64,000 nucleotides of DNA from an uncultured Desulfovibrionaceae bacterium. GTDB taxonomy: Bacteria; Desulfobacterota; Desulfovibrionia; Desulfovibrionales; Desulfovibrionaceae. The notes beneath the pieces are model-generated. The model did not search any database and was not told where the DNA came from. It was given only the letters and a program-made list of their open reading frames with translations. Position 1 is the stretch's first letter. Every line of letters begins with the position of its first letter. Of the stretch, positions 18,159 through 27,524 are shown one piece after another. The position numbers were made by a program, and so were the translations under genes. The stretch lies in assembly GCA_949299515.1 (NCBI GenBank), contig CASGAP010000011.1:1-64000 (forward strand), in the 5' to 3' direction.

Positions 18159-19472
18159 CTAATTAATTCTTCCAAAGCCTGCCTGAGCTGTTTGACATTC
18201 CAATTGTTTTTCAACATCCTTATTTTTTATATGTACTGACAGCCTGTCAAATACCGTATCACAAGCCTGTAAATATTTTTCAACATCTTTTTCCGTATGC
18301 GCATACATGGCATAAAATCCGGACCCTGCCAAAAATCCCATTTTCAGCATTTCCTGCGTAAAATACGTCGTATAAAGCAAATGATTTTCAGGAAAAGCAA
18401 AATGAATAAGAGGTTTAAATCCCCCGATATGCAAACCAAAAGAATATTTATTGCTAAGATTTTCCCAACCGTTCCAAACAAGAGAAGCAATGTGCAGCAA
18501 ATGTGTTGAAACATCGTTGGAAACAAATTTATGAATCATGGCAAGGGCAGCGGCAGGCCCTGTCCTTTCTGTCCAGTTTGTGCTTGTAATAAATGCATCT
18601 TGAGCTGATTTCATTACCCACTCCCTGCCGATAATTGCAGAAATAGGGAAACCGTTGCCAAGAGCCTTAGAAAACACTGCCATATCAGGACTAAAACCCA
18701 ATTTTAAATGGGCTCCGCCATTACAAATGCGAAATCCTGCCGAAATTTCATCAATTATCAGCGGTACGTTTTTCTTTTTTGCCGTATCATGGATAACAGC
18801 AATAAATTCCTGCGTCGGTTCAAAATTTCTTAATGGTTCCATAACAATGGCGGCAAGATCATCCCCTGCCTGTGACACAGCCAAAAGAAAATCCTCAATA
18901 TCGTTATATCTGAACGGAACAGCAGTACCTGTAAGCCCTTTGGGCACTCCATTCGGATTAAGTCCGGCTATCCAGTGTTCATCAAGAGCTTCTTTTTTTC
19001 CTAAATTAGCGGCAAGATACCAATCAGTCCAGCCGTGATATCCGCAAAAAATAACTTTATCCTTTCCTGATGCGGCACGGGCAATGCGTACGGCTATAGA
19101 CATGGCCTCACCACCGGAACGGGCAAAACGTGCCATATCAGCCCAAGGGTGCAGTTCAATCAATTTCTCCGCAAGCTTTACTTCTTCGGGAGCATTAAGC
19201 GTACTGGCCGAACCTTTTTGTATGACATCAATAACGGCTTTATTGACATCTTCATCAGCATAACCGAGAACAGTTGCGCCTATACCGCCTATACTGAAAT
19301 CAAGATACGTATTGCCGTCAAGATCGGTTATCTGTATTCCTTTGGCTTCTTTATAATAAGTCGGCCAAACACCTCTGCCGAACCTGTCAGGGCGTTTAGA
19401 AAGAAGCTGTGTCATACCGGGAATAAGGCGAACAGCCTTTTCCTGTAATTTAAATGAGTTATAATTATCCAT
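18159..19472 (-). CDS. glutamate-1-semialdehyde-aminomutase-like class III aminotransferase
   Basis: A 437-residue PLP enzyme of aminotransferase class III, closest in pattern to glutamate-1-semialdehyde aminomutase: DLDGNTYLDFSIGGIG at the N-terminus, RSGGEAMSIAVRIAR, IIDEISAGFR with the PLP-binding Asp, and the PLP lysine in FSKALGNGFP. It is unlikely to be the haem-pathway hemL because it sits inside a sugar operon. Such genes are recurrent passengers of nonulosonic-acid clusters. It could make an amino-acyl or amino-sugar precursor. It starts 5 bp after the methyltransferase gene ends. Confidence 0.78.
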   Translation of the reverse strand: MDNYNSFKLQEKAVRLIPGMTQLLSKRPDRFGRGVWPTYYKEAKGIQITDLDGNTYLDFSIGGIGATVLGYADEDVNKAVIDVIQKGSASTLNAPEEVKLAEKLIELHPWADMARFARSGGEAMSIAVRIARAASGKDKVIFCGYHGWTDWYLAANLGKKEALDEHWIAGLNPNGVPKGLTGTAVPFRYNDIEDFLLAVSQAGDDLAAIVMEPLRNFEPTQEFIAVIHDTAKKKNVPLIIDEISAGFRICNGGAHLKLGFSPDMAVFSKALGNGFPISAIIGREWVMKSAQDAFITSTNWTERTGPAAALAMIHKFVSNDVSTHLLHIASLVWNGWENLSNKYSFGLHIGGFKPLIHFAFPENHLLYTTYFTQEMLKMGFLAGSGFYAMYAHTEKDVEKYLQACDTVFDRLSVHIKNKDVEKQLECQTAQAGFGRIN

Positions 19473-19477
19473 AATAA

Positions 19478-20161
19478 TTAAAAATAATAAGCTGATATAT
19501 TTTTATGTAAGAGAGAAATAGACCTTCTGTCAGATTGTGTTAAAATTTTTTCATTTTTTTCTGGAAGACTATATTGCTGATTTGAACCTGCATGATATAT
19601 TTTTTGCAGAATAGCATAATTTTTAGAAGCAAGAAAAATTTGTGCATAATCCTGCTTATAAGTATAAACTTCTTCGTCCGGTGTATGATGATATTTATTT
19701 TTTTGAGGGTAAAAAGGATCAAAGTCACTAATACATAGGTATTTATTATTTCTAACCAAATTATCAATATTGCATATTGCTTTAAATAAGTTGTTTCTGT
19801 CTACCCAGCACAATACACCATGAACAATGACTAAGTCAAAAGGCTCTTCATTTAAGCTATCTTCAATAGCAGCTTTGTACATAGTTAATCCATAAAGTTT
19901 TTTCCCGTCATCCACCGCTTTTTGTGATAGGTCTGTTCCAATAACACGGGTACAGTTTGGAAAAATATTTTTTAAATAATGAAGCCTGTTTCCATTTGCA
20001 GCACCAAGCTCAATAATGGAATGAATTTCTTCTACAGGAAGATTGTTTTTTAAAAATTGCGAACATAAATCGTTATCTAGAATTTTACTGTGCATTGCAT
20101 TTTTATTGCGTTCAAACCATTGATCTGCTTCCTGCTTTGAAAAAATTTCGTATTGATTCAT
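19478..20161 (-). CDS. class I SAM-dependent methyltransferase (pse-associated type)
   Basis: A 227-residue methyltransferase with motif I IIELGAANGNRLHYL (about 50-64), an acidic VIGTDLSQKAV after strand 2, and FDLVIVHGVLCWVD as motif II. It resembles the methylases found beside pseudaminic acid genes, which may methylate a sugar hydroxyl or an acyl substituent. The target is unknown. It overlaps the aldo/keto reductase gene by 4 bp. Confidence 0.75.
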   Translation of the reverse strand: MNQYEIFSKQEADQWFERNKNAMHSKILDNDLCSQFLKNNLPVEEIHSIIELGAANGNRLHYLKNIFPNCTRVIGTDLSQKAVDDGKKLYGLTMYKAAIEDSLNEEPFDLVIVHGVLCWVDRNNLFKAICNIDNLVRNNKYLCISDFDPFYPQKNKYHHTPDEEVYTYKQDYAQIFLASKNYAILQKIYHAGSNQQYSLPEKNEKILTQSDRRSISLLHKNISAYYF

Positions 20162-21063
20162 AAACTCTCCCTATGCCACAGTGCCGGTAAGTAAACTATT
20201 TCTGGAAGTTGCGCAAAAACTGATAAAATTTCTTTAGCTATTTCTGAAAGTATAATTTCAGTTTTAAATATAGTCAAATTTTCTTTTAACTGCTGCAAAG
20301 TATTTATTCCAACCAAAACCGTATCTATTTCTTTAAAATTTTTTACAAAATGCATGGCCAATTCAAGCGGCAACATACCGTTTTCAGCAGAAATTCGCTG
20401 CAAAATTTTTAAATAAGGCTGAGCGACTTTTAAAAAACTTGGAAGTGTCTGTTCTTTTTTTACAAAAAGCCCCTGCAGATAAACACTTCTGCAATATACA
20501 GCGATATTTTTTTCTTTTGCCAAAGAAAAAATTCCCGATGTATAAAAACGATGGTCAAATAAATTGAACGGAACCTGTATACAATCAATAAAACCGCTGT
20601 TTATGGCAGACAAAGCTTCCTCAGGAGTATAAACGGATATTCCGCAGTGCACAACATCACCGCTTTCTTTTAATTGATAAAGCGTATACAGTTTTTCATA
20701 ATCATAAGCATAATCAGCAGTATGAAAAAGATAACTGTCAATATACGGAGCATGAAGTTTTTTTAATGATGCCTGCAAAGAATTTTTCAAAATATTCGTA
20801 TAATTTTTTACCTCCTGCCTATGAAAACAATGCGCGGGAGTTTTAGTAAAAATTTGTACCTGTTTTTGCGCGGCGGAATTTTTTTGCAAAAAAAGCCCGA
20901 TAACTTCTTCTGAATTTCCGTAAGAAGAAGCTGTATCCAAACCAGTAATGCCATTAGCAAAAGCATACTCAAGCATATGCATTGCTTCCTCGACATTTGG
21001 CTGCGGATCCCCTGCAATGCCGTATTTCATGCCAAGCTGCACGGTGCCTAAACAAAGTTTCAT
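20158..21063 (-). CDS. aldo/keto reductase of the surface-sugar cluster
   Basis: A 301-residue TIM-barrel oxidoreductase. The catalytic tetrad can be placed: Asp and Tyr in GLDTASSYGNSEEVIG, Lys in IFTKTPAH, and His in YIDSYLFHTADY. It should reduce a carbonyl of a sugar or acyl intermediate with NADPH. It overlaps pseC and the methyltransferase by 4 bp each, a sign of tight translational coupling. Its substrate is not known. Confidence 0.78.
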   Translation of the reverse strand: MKLCLGTVQLGMKYGIAGDPQPNVEEAMHMLEYAFANGITGLDTASSYGNSEEVIGLFLQKNSAAQKQVQIFTKTPAHCFHRQEVKNYTNILKNSLQASLKKLHAPYIDSYLFHTADYAYDYEKLYTLYQLKESGDVVHCGISVYTPEEALSAINSGFIDCIQVPFNLFDHRFYTSGIFSLAKEKNIAVYCRSVYLQGLFVKKEQTLPSFLKVAQPYLKILQRISAENGMLPLELAMHFVKNFKEIDTVLVGINTLQQLKENLTIFKTEIILSEIAKEILSVFAQLPEIVYLPALWHRESL

Positions 21064-22163
21064 TGCACAATCTCCTTTAGCGCTTTAACAATGAAAGTTA
21101 ACTCACTATCGGTTAAACTCGGATACAGCGGCAAAGAAATACACTTGTCATAATACGCTTCTGCTTTGGGATAATCCCCTTTTTTATACCCGAGCCGTTG
21201 ATAATAGGGCTGCAAATGCACAGGAATATAATGTACCTGCAGATTAAGCCTTTTTTCTTTGGCTTTAAAATAAAATTCTTTTCTGTTCTCAACCAAAACA
21301 GGATATAAATGAAAACAGGCAGCGGAATATTCTTTTTCCGTAAGATGAGGCAACCCAAGGTTTTTATTGTAAAAATCCACAATTTCACGGCGTCTTTCTT
21401 TGAATTGCTCCAATTTTTTAAGCTGACTGATGCCAAGAGCAGCCTGAATGTCCGTCATGCGGTAATTATAACCGAGCTCCCGCATTTCGTATTCCCAAGT
21501 ATTTTGCATTTCCCCTGTTTTGTGCATTCCGTGAGAACGAAAAGCCAAAAGTTTTTTATACAGTTCTTCGTTATTGGTAGTAACGGCTCCTCCCTCGGCC
21601 GTAGTCATATTTTTTACGGGATGAAAGGAAAAAACCGCCATATCCGAAAATCGGCAGGAACCGACTTTTGCTCCTTTATACTCCGATCCCATGGCATGAG
21701 CGGCGTCTTCCACAATAAAAATATTATGTTTTTGCGCCAGCGCATAAATTTTTTCCATATCGCAGCTTTGCCCGGCAAAATGTACGGGAATAACAACCTT
21801 GGTTTTATCCGTAATGAGCTTTTCAATTTCCAGTACGTCAATATTTGCCGTATCGCTTTCAATATCCGCAAATACAACATCAGCCCCCGCAAAGCGCGCA
21901 CAATTGGCAGAAGACAAAAACGTAACGGGAGATGTAATCACTTCATCGCCTGTGCCGATACCGAGAGCCAGCATGGCAAGATGCAGCCCTGCCGTGGCAC
22001 TGCTGACTGCAACGCAGTATTTTGCCCCCGTATATTCACAAAGCGCACGTTCAAATGCTTTTACTTTCGGCCCGCAGGTAAGAAAATCAGACTTTAATAC
22101 TTCCAAAACAGCCTGATAATCTTCTTCATCAAGACATTGCTTTCCGTAATTATAACTTTTCAT
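21060..22163 (-). CDS. pseC: UDP-4-amino-4,6-dideoxy-N-acetyl-L-altrosamine transaminase
   Basis: The second step of pseudaminic acid synthesis: it transfers an amino group from glutamate to C4 of the keto sugar made by PseB. It is a DegT/DnrJ/EryC1-family PLP enzyme, with AVSSATAGLHLAML, FIVEDAAHAMGS with the cofactor Asp, and the PLP lysine in SFHPVKNMTTAEGG (about 180). The start at 22163 (MKSYNYGKQ) is preferred over the GTG-type start 15 bp upstream because the family begins there. It overlaps pseB by 14 bp. Confidence 0.88.
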   Translation of the reverse strand: MKSYNYGKQCLDEEDYQAVLEVLKSDFLTCGPKVKAFERALCEYTGAKYCVAVSSATAGLHLAMLALGIGTGDEVITSPVTFLSSANCARFAGADVVFADIESDTANIDVLEIEKLITDKTKVVIPVHFAGQSCDMEKIYALAQKHNIFIVEDAAHAMGSEYKGAKVGSCRFSDMAVFSFHPVKNMTTAEGGAVTTNNEELYKKLLAFRSHGMHKTGEMQNTWEYEMRELGYNYRMTDIQAALGISQLKKLEQFKERRREIVDFYNKNLGLPHLTEKEYSAACFHLYPVLVENRKEFYFKAKEKRLNLQVHYIPVHLQPYYQRLGYKKGDYPKAEAYYDKCISLPLYPSLTDSELTFIVKALKEIVQ

Positions 22164-23157
22164 AATGAATTTCTGCAATTAATTTTTGCATATCTTCCAC
22201 AGTCAGCCAATCCGTATTACAGCCGGAGTTATACACAAAATCCAAAGGAACGGGTTTTCCTCCCAAGCCTTTTTTTCTGCCCTGCCACCATGCAAGATCT
22301 GGCTGAATAAGAAAATAATCGTCAAACTCCAGCGTATGCCGTGCATCTTCAATAGAAATCATCTGTTCATGAATTTTTTCTCCGGGGCGTATGCCTATTT
22401 CATACATGGGCAAATCCGGTGCAATAGCCTTTGCCAAATCAACTATACGCATGGACGGTATTTTTTTTACGTAAAGTTCGCCGCCGCGCATATCTTCAAA
22501 AGCTTTTATCACAAGCCATACGGCATTTTCAAGTTTAAGCCAAAATCTTGTCATGTTGTAATCCGTTATCGGCAAACTTTTGGCGCCTTCACGAACCAGC
22601 TGCCGAAAAAACGGAATAACAGAACCGCGCGAACCTGCCACATTGCCGTACCGAACCACGGAAAATCGTGTTCTTTTGCTTCCGCTGTATCCGTTGCCCG
22701 CAATAAACAGCTTATCGGAACATAATTTTGTCGCACCGTATAAATTAATCGGAGAACTTGCTTTATCTGTTGAAAGAGCGACAACTTTTTCGACATTTTT
22801 TTCAAGTGCCACTTCAATAACATTTTGGGCGCCCACAATATTGGTTTTTATGGCTTCAAACGGATTATATTCACAGGCAGGAACCTGCTTCAATGCTGCC
22901 GCATGAATAACAAAATCCACATCCTCCATAGCCATACGCAGTCTGTCCTTATCCCGAACATCACCGATAAAAAAACGAAGCTTAGACAAATGCGGCTGAA
23001 ATTCCGGCTGATTGCTCATAATAAACTGTTTAAATTCATCACGGGAATAAATAATTATTTTATTAACCTGGGGATAATTATGCAAAACAGTCTTTGCAAA
23101 TTCCTGTCCGAATGATCCCGTACCGCCGGTTATAAAAATATTTTTATTATTAAACAT
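22150..23157 (-). CDS. pseB: UDP-N-acetylglucosamine 4,6-dehydratase (inverting)
   Basis: The first committed step of pseudaminic acid synthesis, turning UDP-GlcNAc into a 4-keto-6-deoxy sugar with inversion at C5. It is 335 residues, a short-chain dehydrogenase fold: NAD-binding GGTGSFGQEF (residues 11-20), HAAALKQVPACEYNP, STDKASSPINLYGATK with the Lys-based active site, and the inverting-type C-terminus (GEKIHEQMIS). It heads the pse operon, 43 bp downstream of an uncharacterised gene. Confidence 0.92.
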   Translation of the reverse strand: MFNNKNIFITGGTGSFGQEFAKTVLHNYPQVNKIIIYSRDEFKQFIMSNQPEFQPHLSKLRFFIGDVRDKDRLRMAMEDVDFVIHAAALKQVPACEYNPFEAIKTNIVGAQNVIEVALEKNVEKVVALSTDKASSPINLYGATKLCSDKLFIAGNGYSGSKRTRFSVVRYGNVAGSRGSVIPFFRQLVREGAKSLPITDYNMTRFWLKLENAVWLVIKAFEDMRGGELYVKKIPSMRIVDLAKAIAPDLPMYEIGIRPGEKIHEQMISIEDARHTLEFDDYFLIQPDLAWWQGRKKGLGGKPVPLDFVYNSGCNTDWLTVEDMQKLIAEIHYEKL

Positions 23158-23200
23158 AATAATTCCTTATAATATACATACGGAATAATATATGCAAAAA

Positions 23201-24124
23201 CTATACCAATCTAATTTCAGTTAATGCTTTTTTTAACACTTCATGCATTTCTTTCCTGCTGATATAGTTTTCCATATTAACATAATATTCAACCAAGCTT
23301 TTTTGCTGTTTTGTTATTTTTGGCGGAATCCCCGAAAACAGCTCCAATACGTTAAATAACTTACTATTACTTCTATATTTCCCCGCAGGCAAATTTCTGT
23401 CGGAATAATTATAAAAATAATAATCCTGTTTAAGATACATAAACGGAATCCCCATTTCAACACTGTAAAAAAGATAGGTTCCGTAAGAATTGGAAGCCGT
23501 AAATTTAAAACGCCGAAGCAAATCATAAAACCTGTCAACAAAGCGTATATCCCATACGTTGCCTGCCGTATATACGGGAACTCCGTTTTCCAAATATTTC
23601 AAAAAAGTTCCGTTATGAATATCACTCATAAACAAACACACGGCAACAGGCTGCATTTCATCCGGCAATAATTTCAGCTGTGCACAAATTTGTTCGATAT
23701 CATAAAAAACAGAAACATCAGGTGTCGAATGAACGGCAAAAAAAAGCGTTCCCTGGGGATTTTCAATCTGCTCAATACCATGCTCCCTTCTGTACCAAAT
23801 TAAAGGATGAGGAACTTTATAACATGGTTTTCTAAGCTGCTCTTTCAGCAGCTGATATTTTTTCTTATGATACGTAAAAAACGCATAGGCATTATTTTTC
23901 AGCTCATGCGGCGCTACTCTGAACTGAAACGGAATACCGTGATCGGCATAAACATTCAGCGGCAAATCGTCAGGAAAACGGGCATATTCACGAAAAATTC
24001 TGCCTTGAGAATATTGTTCCGGCACACCATAAAGCACAGGAGCTTTTCCTTTATTCATCAACTTAATGTCGCACAATTCCAACAATTTCTTGATAGAAAA
24101 TCCCCGATATGTAAATTCGTCCAT
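23201..24124 (-). CDS. uncharacterised surface-glycan cluster protein
   Basis: A 307-residue cytoplasmic-type protein that I do not recognise. It has no signal peptide or clear membrane segment. It contains LYGVPEQYSQGRIF, a NVYADHGIPF stretch, and a centre reading TLFFAVHSTPDVSVF and FTASNSYGTYLFYSVEMGIPFMYLK. That last pattern (a switch-off-on motif near a Ser-x-x-Gly run) is reminiscent of the nucleotide-sugar-binding part of GT-B glycosyltransferases, but the match is weak. Its position just upstream of pseB suggests it uses or makes part of the same glycan. AT-rich like the rest of the cluster. Confidence 0.55.
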   Translation of the reverse strand: MDEFTYRGFSIKKLLELCDIKLMNKGKAPVLYGVPEQYSQGRIFREYARFPDDLPLNVYADHGIPFQFRVAPHELKNNAYAFFTYHKKKYQLLKEQLRKPCYKVPHPLIWYRREHGIEQIENPQGTLFFAVHSTPDVSVFYDIEQICAQLKLLPDEMQPVAVCLFMSDIHNGTFLKYLENGVPVYTAGNVWDIRFVDRFYDLLRRFKFTASNSYGTYLFYSVEMGIPFMYLKQDYYFYNYSDRNLPAGKYRSNSKLFNVLELFSGIPPKITKQQKSLVEYYVNMENYISRKEMHEVLKKALTEIRLV

Positions 24125-24334
24125 GCTATTTCCTCAACTTTTTACGCTTTTAAACAACGTCCCCGCATATTTCTTATTGAATACAGAAAAATATGTTCTG
24201 AAACAAACGATATTTCCGAAGACAAGCCTTTTACAGCCATATACCGAATTTCTCTTTTCATACATTTTTAACAGCCGGGCCAATTCCGCTGCTGTCCATA
24301 CTATACAAACCGACAAACAAGAGAACAGCCCAAT

Positions 24335-24811
24335 TTACTCTGCCTGCCGAACTTCCACAAAATTCCGCTCATCGTCAAAAGGTTTGTGGACTTTATATAC
24401 AGGCGTCACGGCATTGGGCAGCCCCGAAACGGCATTATGCACGGTAAGGCGCCAACGGTACACAGTACTGCGCGTATGCGGATAAACCGTAAAGCCGAAA
24501 TCAGCCCTGCGCACTCCGCCCCAAACTTCTTCGGGCGTCTGCGTATATTTTTCCGCAGGCACAAACGGACAGCCTATACAGTCCTCATCCACGGCCTCAA
24601 GCTCCAAAGAAAAAGCCTGCACACTGGCTATGGCCCCCACCACGGTTCCCTGTACCGTAAGCGTTCCTTCGGGATTATACGTCACAAACACATTCTGCAG
24701 ACTGAAAAGTTGGTCCACTTTCTGCGGAAGCGGATCGCCTTTTTTGCCGCAGGCTGCCGTCAGTACGGCAAACAAAAGAAGAGCAAAAAAAACAGTTCTA
24801 TTTTTTTTCAT
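24335..24811 (-). CDS. small lipoprotein with LptM-like N-terminus
   Basis: A 158-residue predicted lipoprotein. It has a signal peptide with lipobox LTAAC (C21), then the GKKGDPLPQ motif typical of small LptM/YifL-like lipoproteins, which in E. coli helps LptD mature. The rest (a beta-rich 110 residues with CIGCP and GFTVYPHTRS) has an FN3-like look but is not assigned. It follows mutS by 9 bp on the same strand, so it is co-transcribed. The 210 bp after it (24125-24334) hold no supported gene. Confidence 0.7.
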   Translation of the reverse strand: MKKNRTVFFALLLFAVLTAACGKKGDPLPQKVDQLFSLQNVFVTYNPEGTLTVQGTVVGAIASVQAFSLELEAVDEDCIGCPFVPAEKYTQTPEEVWGGVRRADFGFTVYPHTRSTVYRWRLTVHNAVSGLPNAVTPVYKVHKPFDDERNFVEVRQAE

Positions 24812-24820
24812 AACAGTCCA

Positions 24821-27523
24821 TTATAATTTTTCTTTCCACTCAAAAAGCAAACGCATACAATCAAGCGGGGTTAATGAATTCAAATTTATTTCGGCCAATT
24901 CCTTTAAAATCGGATGTTCTTTCAATGCTTTTTCTGTCTGTTCCTGAATATTGCAGGAAAAAGGCGGCACTTCTTCCAGCGCCGCGTCCGTACCGCTCCT
25001 GCCGCTTTCGGGGACAAGTCCCGGCAAAAGCACGTGCTCCGCGCGTTTTTCCGCTTTTTCTTTGCTTTCCTCAAGCAATGCAAGCAGCTCTTTTGCTCTG
25101 TGCACCACATGGGCAGGCACACCCGCAAGCCTTGCCACTTCAACGCCGTAGCTTTTATCCGCAGGGCCGGGGATAAGCCTGCGCAAAAATACTATATCGT
25201 TATTCCATTCTTTTATGGCGATATTCATATTGTACACACCGTCAAGCTTTCCTTCCAGCGCAGTAAGTTCATGATAATGCGTTGCAAAAAGCGTGCGAAT
25301 TTGCCCGTTTGCCCGTTTCAGCAGCTCTTCTGCCACGGCCCACGCCAGGGCAAGCCCGTCAAAGGTACTTGTGCCGCGGCCTATCTCATCGAGAATAACA
25401 AAACTTTTCTTGGTAGATTGGCGCAAAATACGGGCAGTTTCCATCATTTCCACCATGAACGTACTTTGTCCGCGGCTGATATTGTCAGAAGCCCCTACCC
25501 TCGAAAAAATCCTGTCCACAATTCCGATTTCGGCAAAACTTGCCGGAACAAAGGAACCCATCTGCGCAAGCAGGCAAATAATCGCAGACTGCCGCAGCAC
25601 TGTGGATTTACCGGCCATATTGGGTCCGGTAATCAAAAGAAGCCGTCTTTTTTCATCTACCGTCAAATCATTTGGAATAAAATGGGATTTGCCGATCACG
25701 GCCTCGACCACGGGGTGCCTGCCTTCTTTTATCACAATGGAATTGCCGCTGTGCAGAACAGGTTTGACCCAGCCTTTTTTTCTGGCACATTCGGCCAAAG
25801 CCTGCCAATAATCAATCTGGGCAATAAGGCCTGCCATAAACAAAAGACGCGGCCGCTCTTGGGCAATACGTTCCCTAAGTTCCTGAAAAAGCTTATATTC
25901 CAACTCATTGCGCTTTTCAGAAGCAGAAAGAATTTTATTTTCCAGCTCTTTCAGTTCAGGAGTGATAAAACGTTCGGCATTGACAAGGCTTTGCCTGCGT
26001 TCAAAATAATCCGGCACAGGCTGCTGCTGGGCTTTGCTCAGTTCAAAATAATATCCGAATACCCGGTTATACCCTATTTTCAGTTTAGGCAGATTGGATT
26101 TTTCCTGTTCATGCAGCAAAAGTTCCTGCAAGCGGCTTTCCCCGTGCTCCATAACGTCAATAAGCTCGTCCAGCTCCGCATTGAATCCGGCTTTAAAAAG
26201 CATACCTTCGGTTATCTGCTGCGGCACGGAATCCAGCAGCGAATCTGCCAAAAGCCCGTAAATATCCTCGCAGCTGTCCCAATTTTTCAGCAAACGGCCA
26301 AGTCCCTGCGGCACATTTTCAAATGTCAGTGTTTTATCCGTAGGCAGACTGCCGTCTTCCTGCTGCAAAACAGAAAAAATTTCCGGCAGACAGGCAAGGC
26401 TGTCGCGCAGAGCCAAAAAATCCTTGGGATAAAATCGATTGACGCTGATACGGGTCGAAAGCCGCTCCAAATCATAAACTCTATCCAAATACCCGCGAAG
26501 CGCCTGCAGTTTATGGGGATTTGCAAAAAAATGCTCCACAGCTTCCTGATGCAGCAAAATTTTTGCGGTATCCTTATAAGGATAACGCAGACGCTCCTCC
26601 AGCAAACGGCCGCCCATGGGTGTTTGGCACAAATCAAGCTCATGCAGCAGCGTGCCCAGCCCTTTTTTGCCGTCGTAACGGCGGAAAATTTCCAAATTTC
26701 TTTCGGTCACTTCGTCAATGACCATATACATACCCGTATCCATGGGCTCAAACGCGCTCAGATACGAAGGCACATATTTCTGCGTCTGCTCGATATAGGC
26801 AAGCAATGCCCCGCACACCCGTACAAGTGCAGGCTTTTTTTCCAATCCCAATGCAGAAAGTTCCTGAACCTTCTGCACGTCCAGCACGCGCTTTTCCGAC
26901 CGCTTCAGGTCAAAATGGCTTGCCGCGTTCAAATATACAAGCTGCGCCGTTCCGTTTATTTTTACAAGTTCCGGGACTTCCATTCCGGAAGGAATCAAAA
27001 GCTCTTTAGGGTCAACTTTGTACACCCACTGCCACAGCTCACTCTCTTTGGCGGCCTGAACGCCAGTCCAATATCCCGTGGACACGTCAAGCCATGCAAA
27101 AGCACCCAAGCCGTCCTGCCAAAAAATCGCCCCGAGATAGGTATGCTGCTTAGATTGCAGATTGGCATCGTCAATCACCGTACCGGCGGTAAGTATTTTC
27201 GTTACCTCGCGCTTAACCAGCCCTTTGGCATTTTTGGGGTCTTCCACCTGATCGCATATGGCGACTTTATACCCCTTTTCCACCATTTGGCTGAAATACG
27301 CATCAGCCGCGTGCCACGGTATGCCGCACATGGGGATATATTCCCCTTTGTTGCGGCTGGTCAGGGCAAGCTGCAGCTCTCTGGCGGCGATTTCCGCATC
27401 ATGAAAAAAAAGCTCATAAAAATCCCCCATGCGGTAAAAGAGGATAGTATCGGGATATTGTTTTTTTATCCCAAGGTACTGCTCATACATGGGGGTAAGT
27501 TTAAAATTTTCGGGCAATTGCAT
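24821..27523 (-). CDS. mutS: DNA mismatch repair protein MutS
   Basis: Recognises mismatches and starts methyl-independent or MutL-dependent repair. It is 900 residues, full length. The N-terminal mismatch domain has FYRMGDFYELFFHDA (the Phe-x-Glu wedge), followed by connector, lever and clamp domains. The ATPase domain has Walker A TGPNMAGKST (about residue 635), a DEIGRGTSTFDGLALAWA Walker B/signature, and LFATHYHELT. The C-terminal helix-turn-helix and a dimer tail are present. A 934-codon open frame on the opposite strand is judged a shadow. It is followed by a lipoprotein gene and preceded closely by a lapA-like gene. Confidence 0.97.
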   Translation of the reverse strand: MQLPENFKLTPMYEQYLGIKKQYPDTILFYRMGDFYELFFHDAEIAARELQLALTSRNKGEYIPMCGIPWHAADAYFSQMVEKGYKVAICDQVEDPKNAKGLVKREVTKILTAGTVIDDANLQSKQHTYLGAIFWQDGLGAFAWLDVSTGYWTGVQAAKESELWQWVYKVDPKELLIPSGMEVPELVKINGTAQLVYLNAASHFDLKRSEKRVLDVQKVQELSALGLEKKPALVRVCGALLAYIEQTQKYVPSYLSAFEPMDTGMYMVIDEVTERNLEIFRRYDGKKGLGTLLHELDLCQTPMGGRLLEERLRYPYKDTAKILLHQEAVEHFFANPHKLQALRGYLDRVYDLERLSTRISVNRFYPKDFLALRDSLACLPEIFSVLQQEDGSLPTDKTLTFENVPQGLGRLLKNWDSCEDIYGLLADSLLDSVPQQITEGMLFKAGFNAELDELIDVMEHGESRLQELLLHEQEKSNLPKLKIGYNRVFGYYFELSKAQQQPVPDYFERRQSLVNAERFITPELKELENKILSASEKRNELEYKLFQELRERIAQERPRLLFMAGLIAQIDYWQALAECARKKGWVKPVLHSGNSIVIKEGRHPVVEAVIGKSHFIPNDLTVDEKRRLLLITGPNMAGKSTVLRQSAIICLLAQMGSFVPASFAEIGIVDRIFSRVGASDNISRGQSTFMVEMMETARILRQSTKKSFVILDEIGRGTSTFDGLALAWAVAEELLKRANGQIRTLFATHYHELTALEGKLDGVYNMNIAIKEWNNDIVFLRRLIPGPADKSYGVEVARLAGVPAHVVHRAKELLALLEESKEKAEKRAEHVLLPGLVPESGRSGTDAALEEVPPFSCNIQEQTEKALKEHPILKELAEINLNSLTPLDCMRLLFEWKEKL

Positions 27524-27524
27524 A

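Noticed and set aside
24134..24316. 60-codon minus-strand frame after the lipoprotein gene
   Set aside because: No ribosome site, no domain, composition like non-coding AT-rich sequence.
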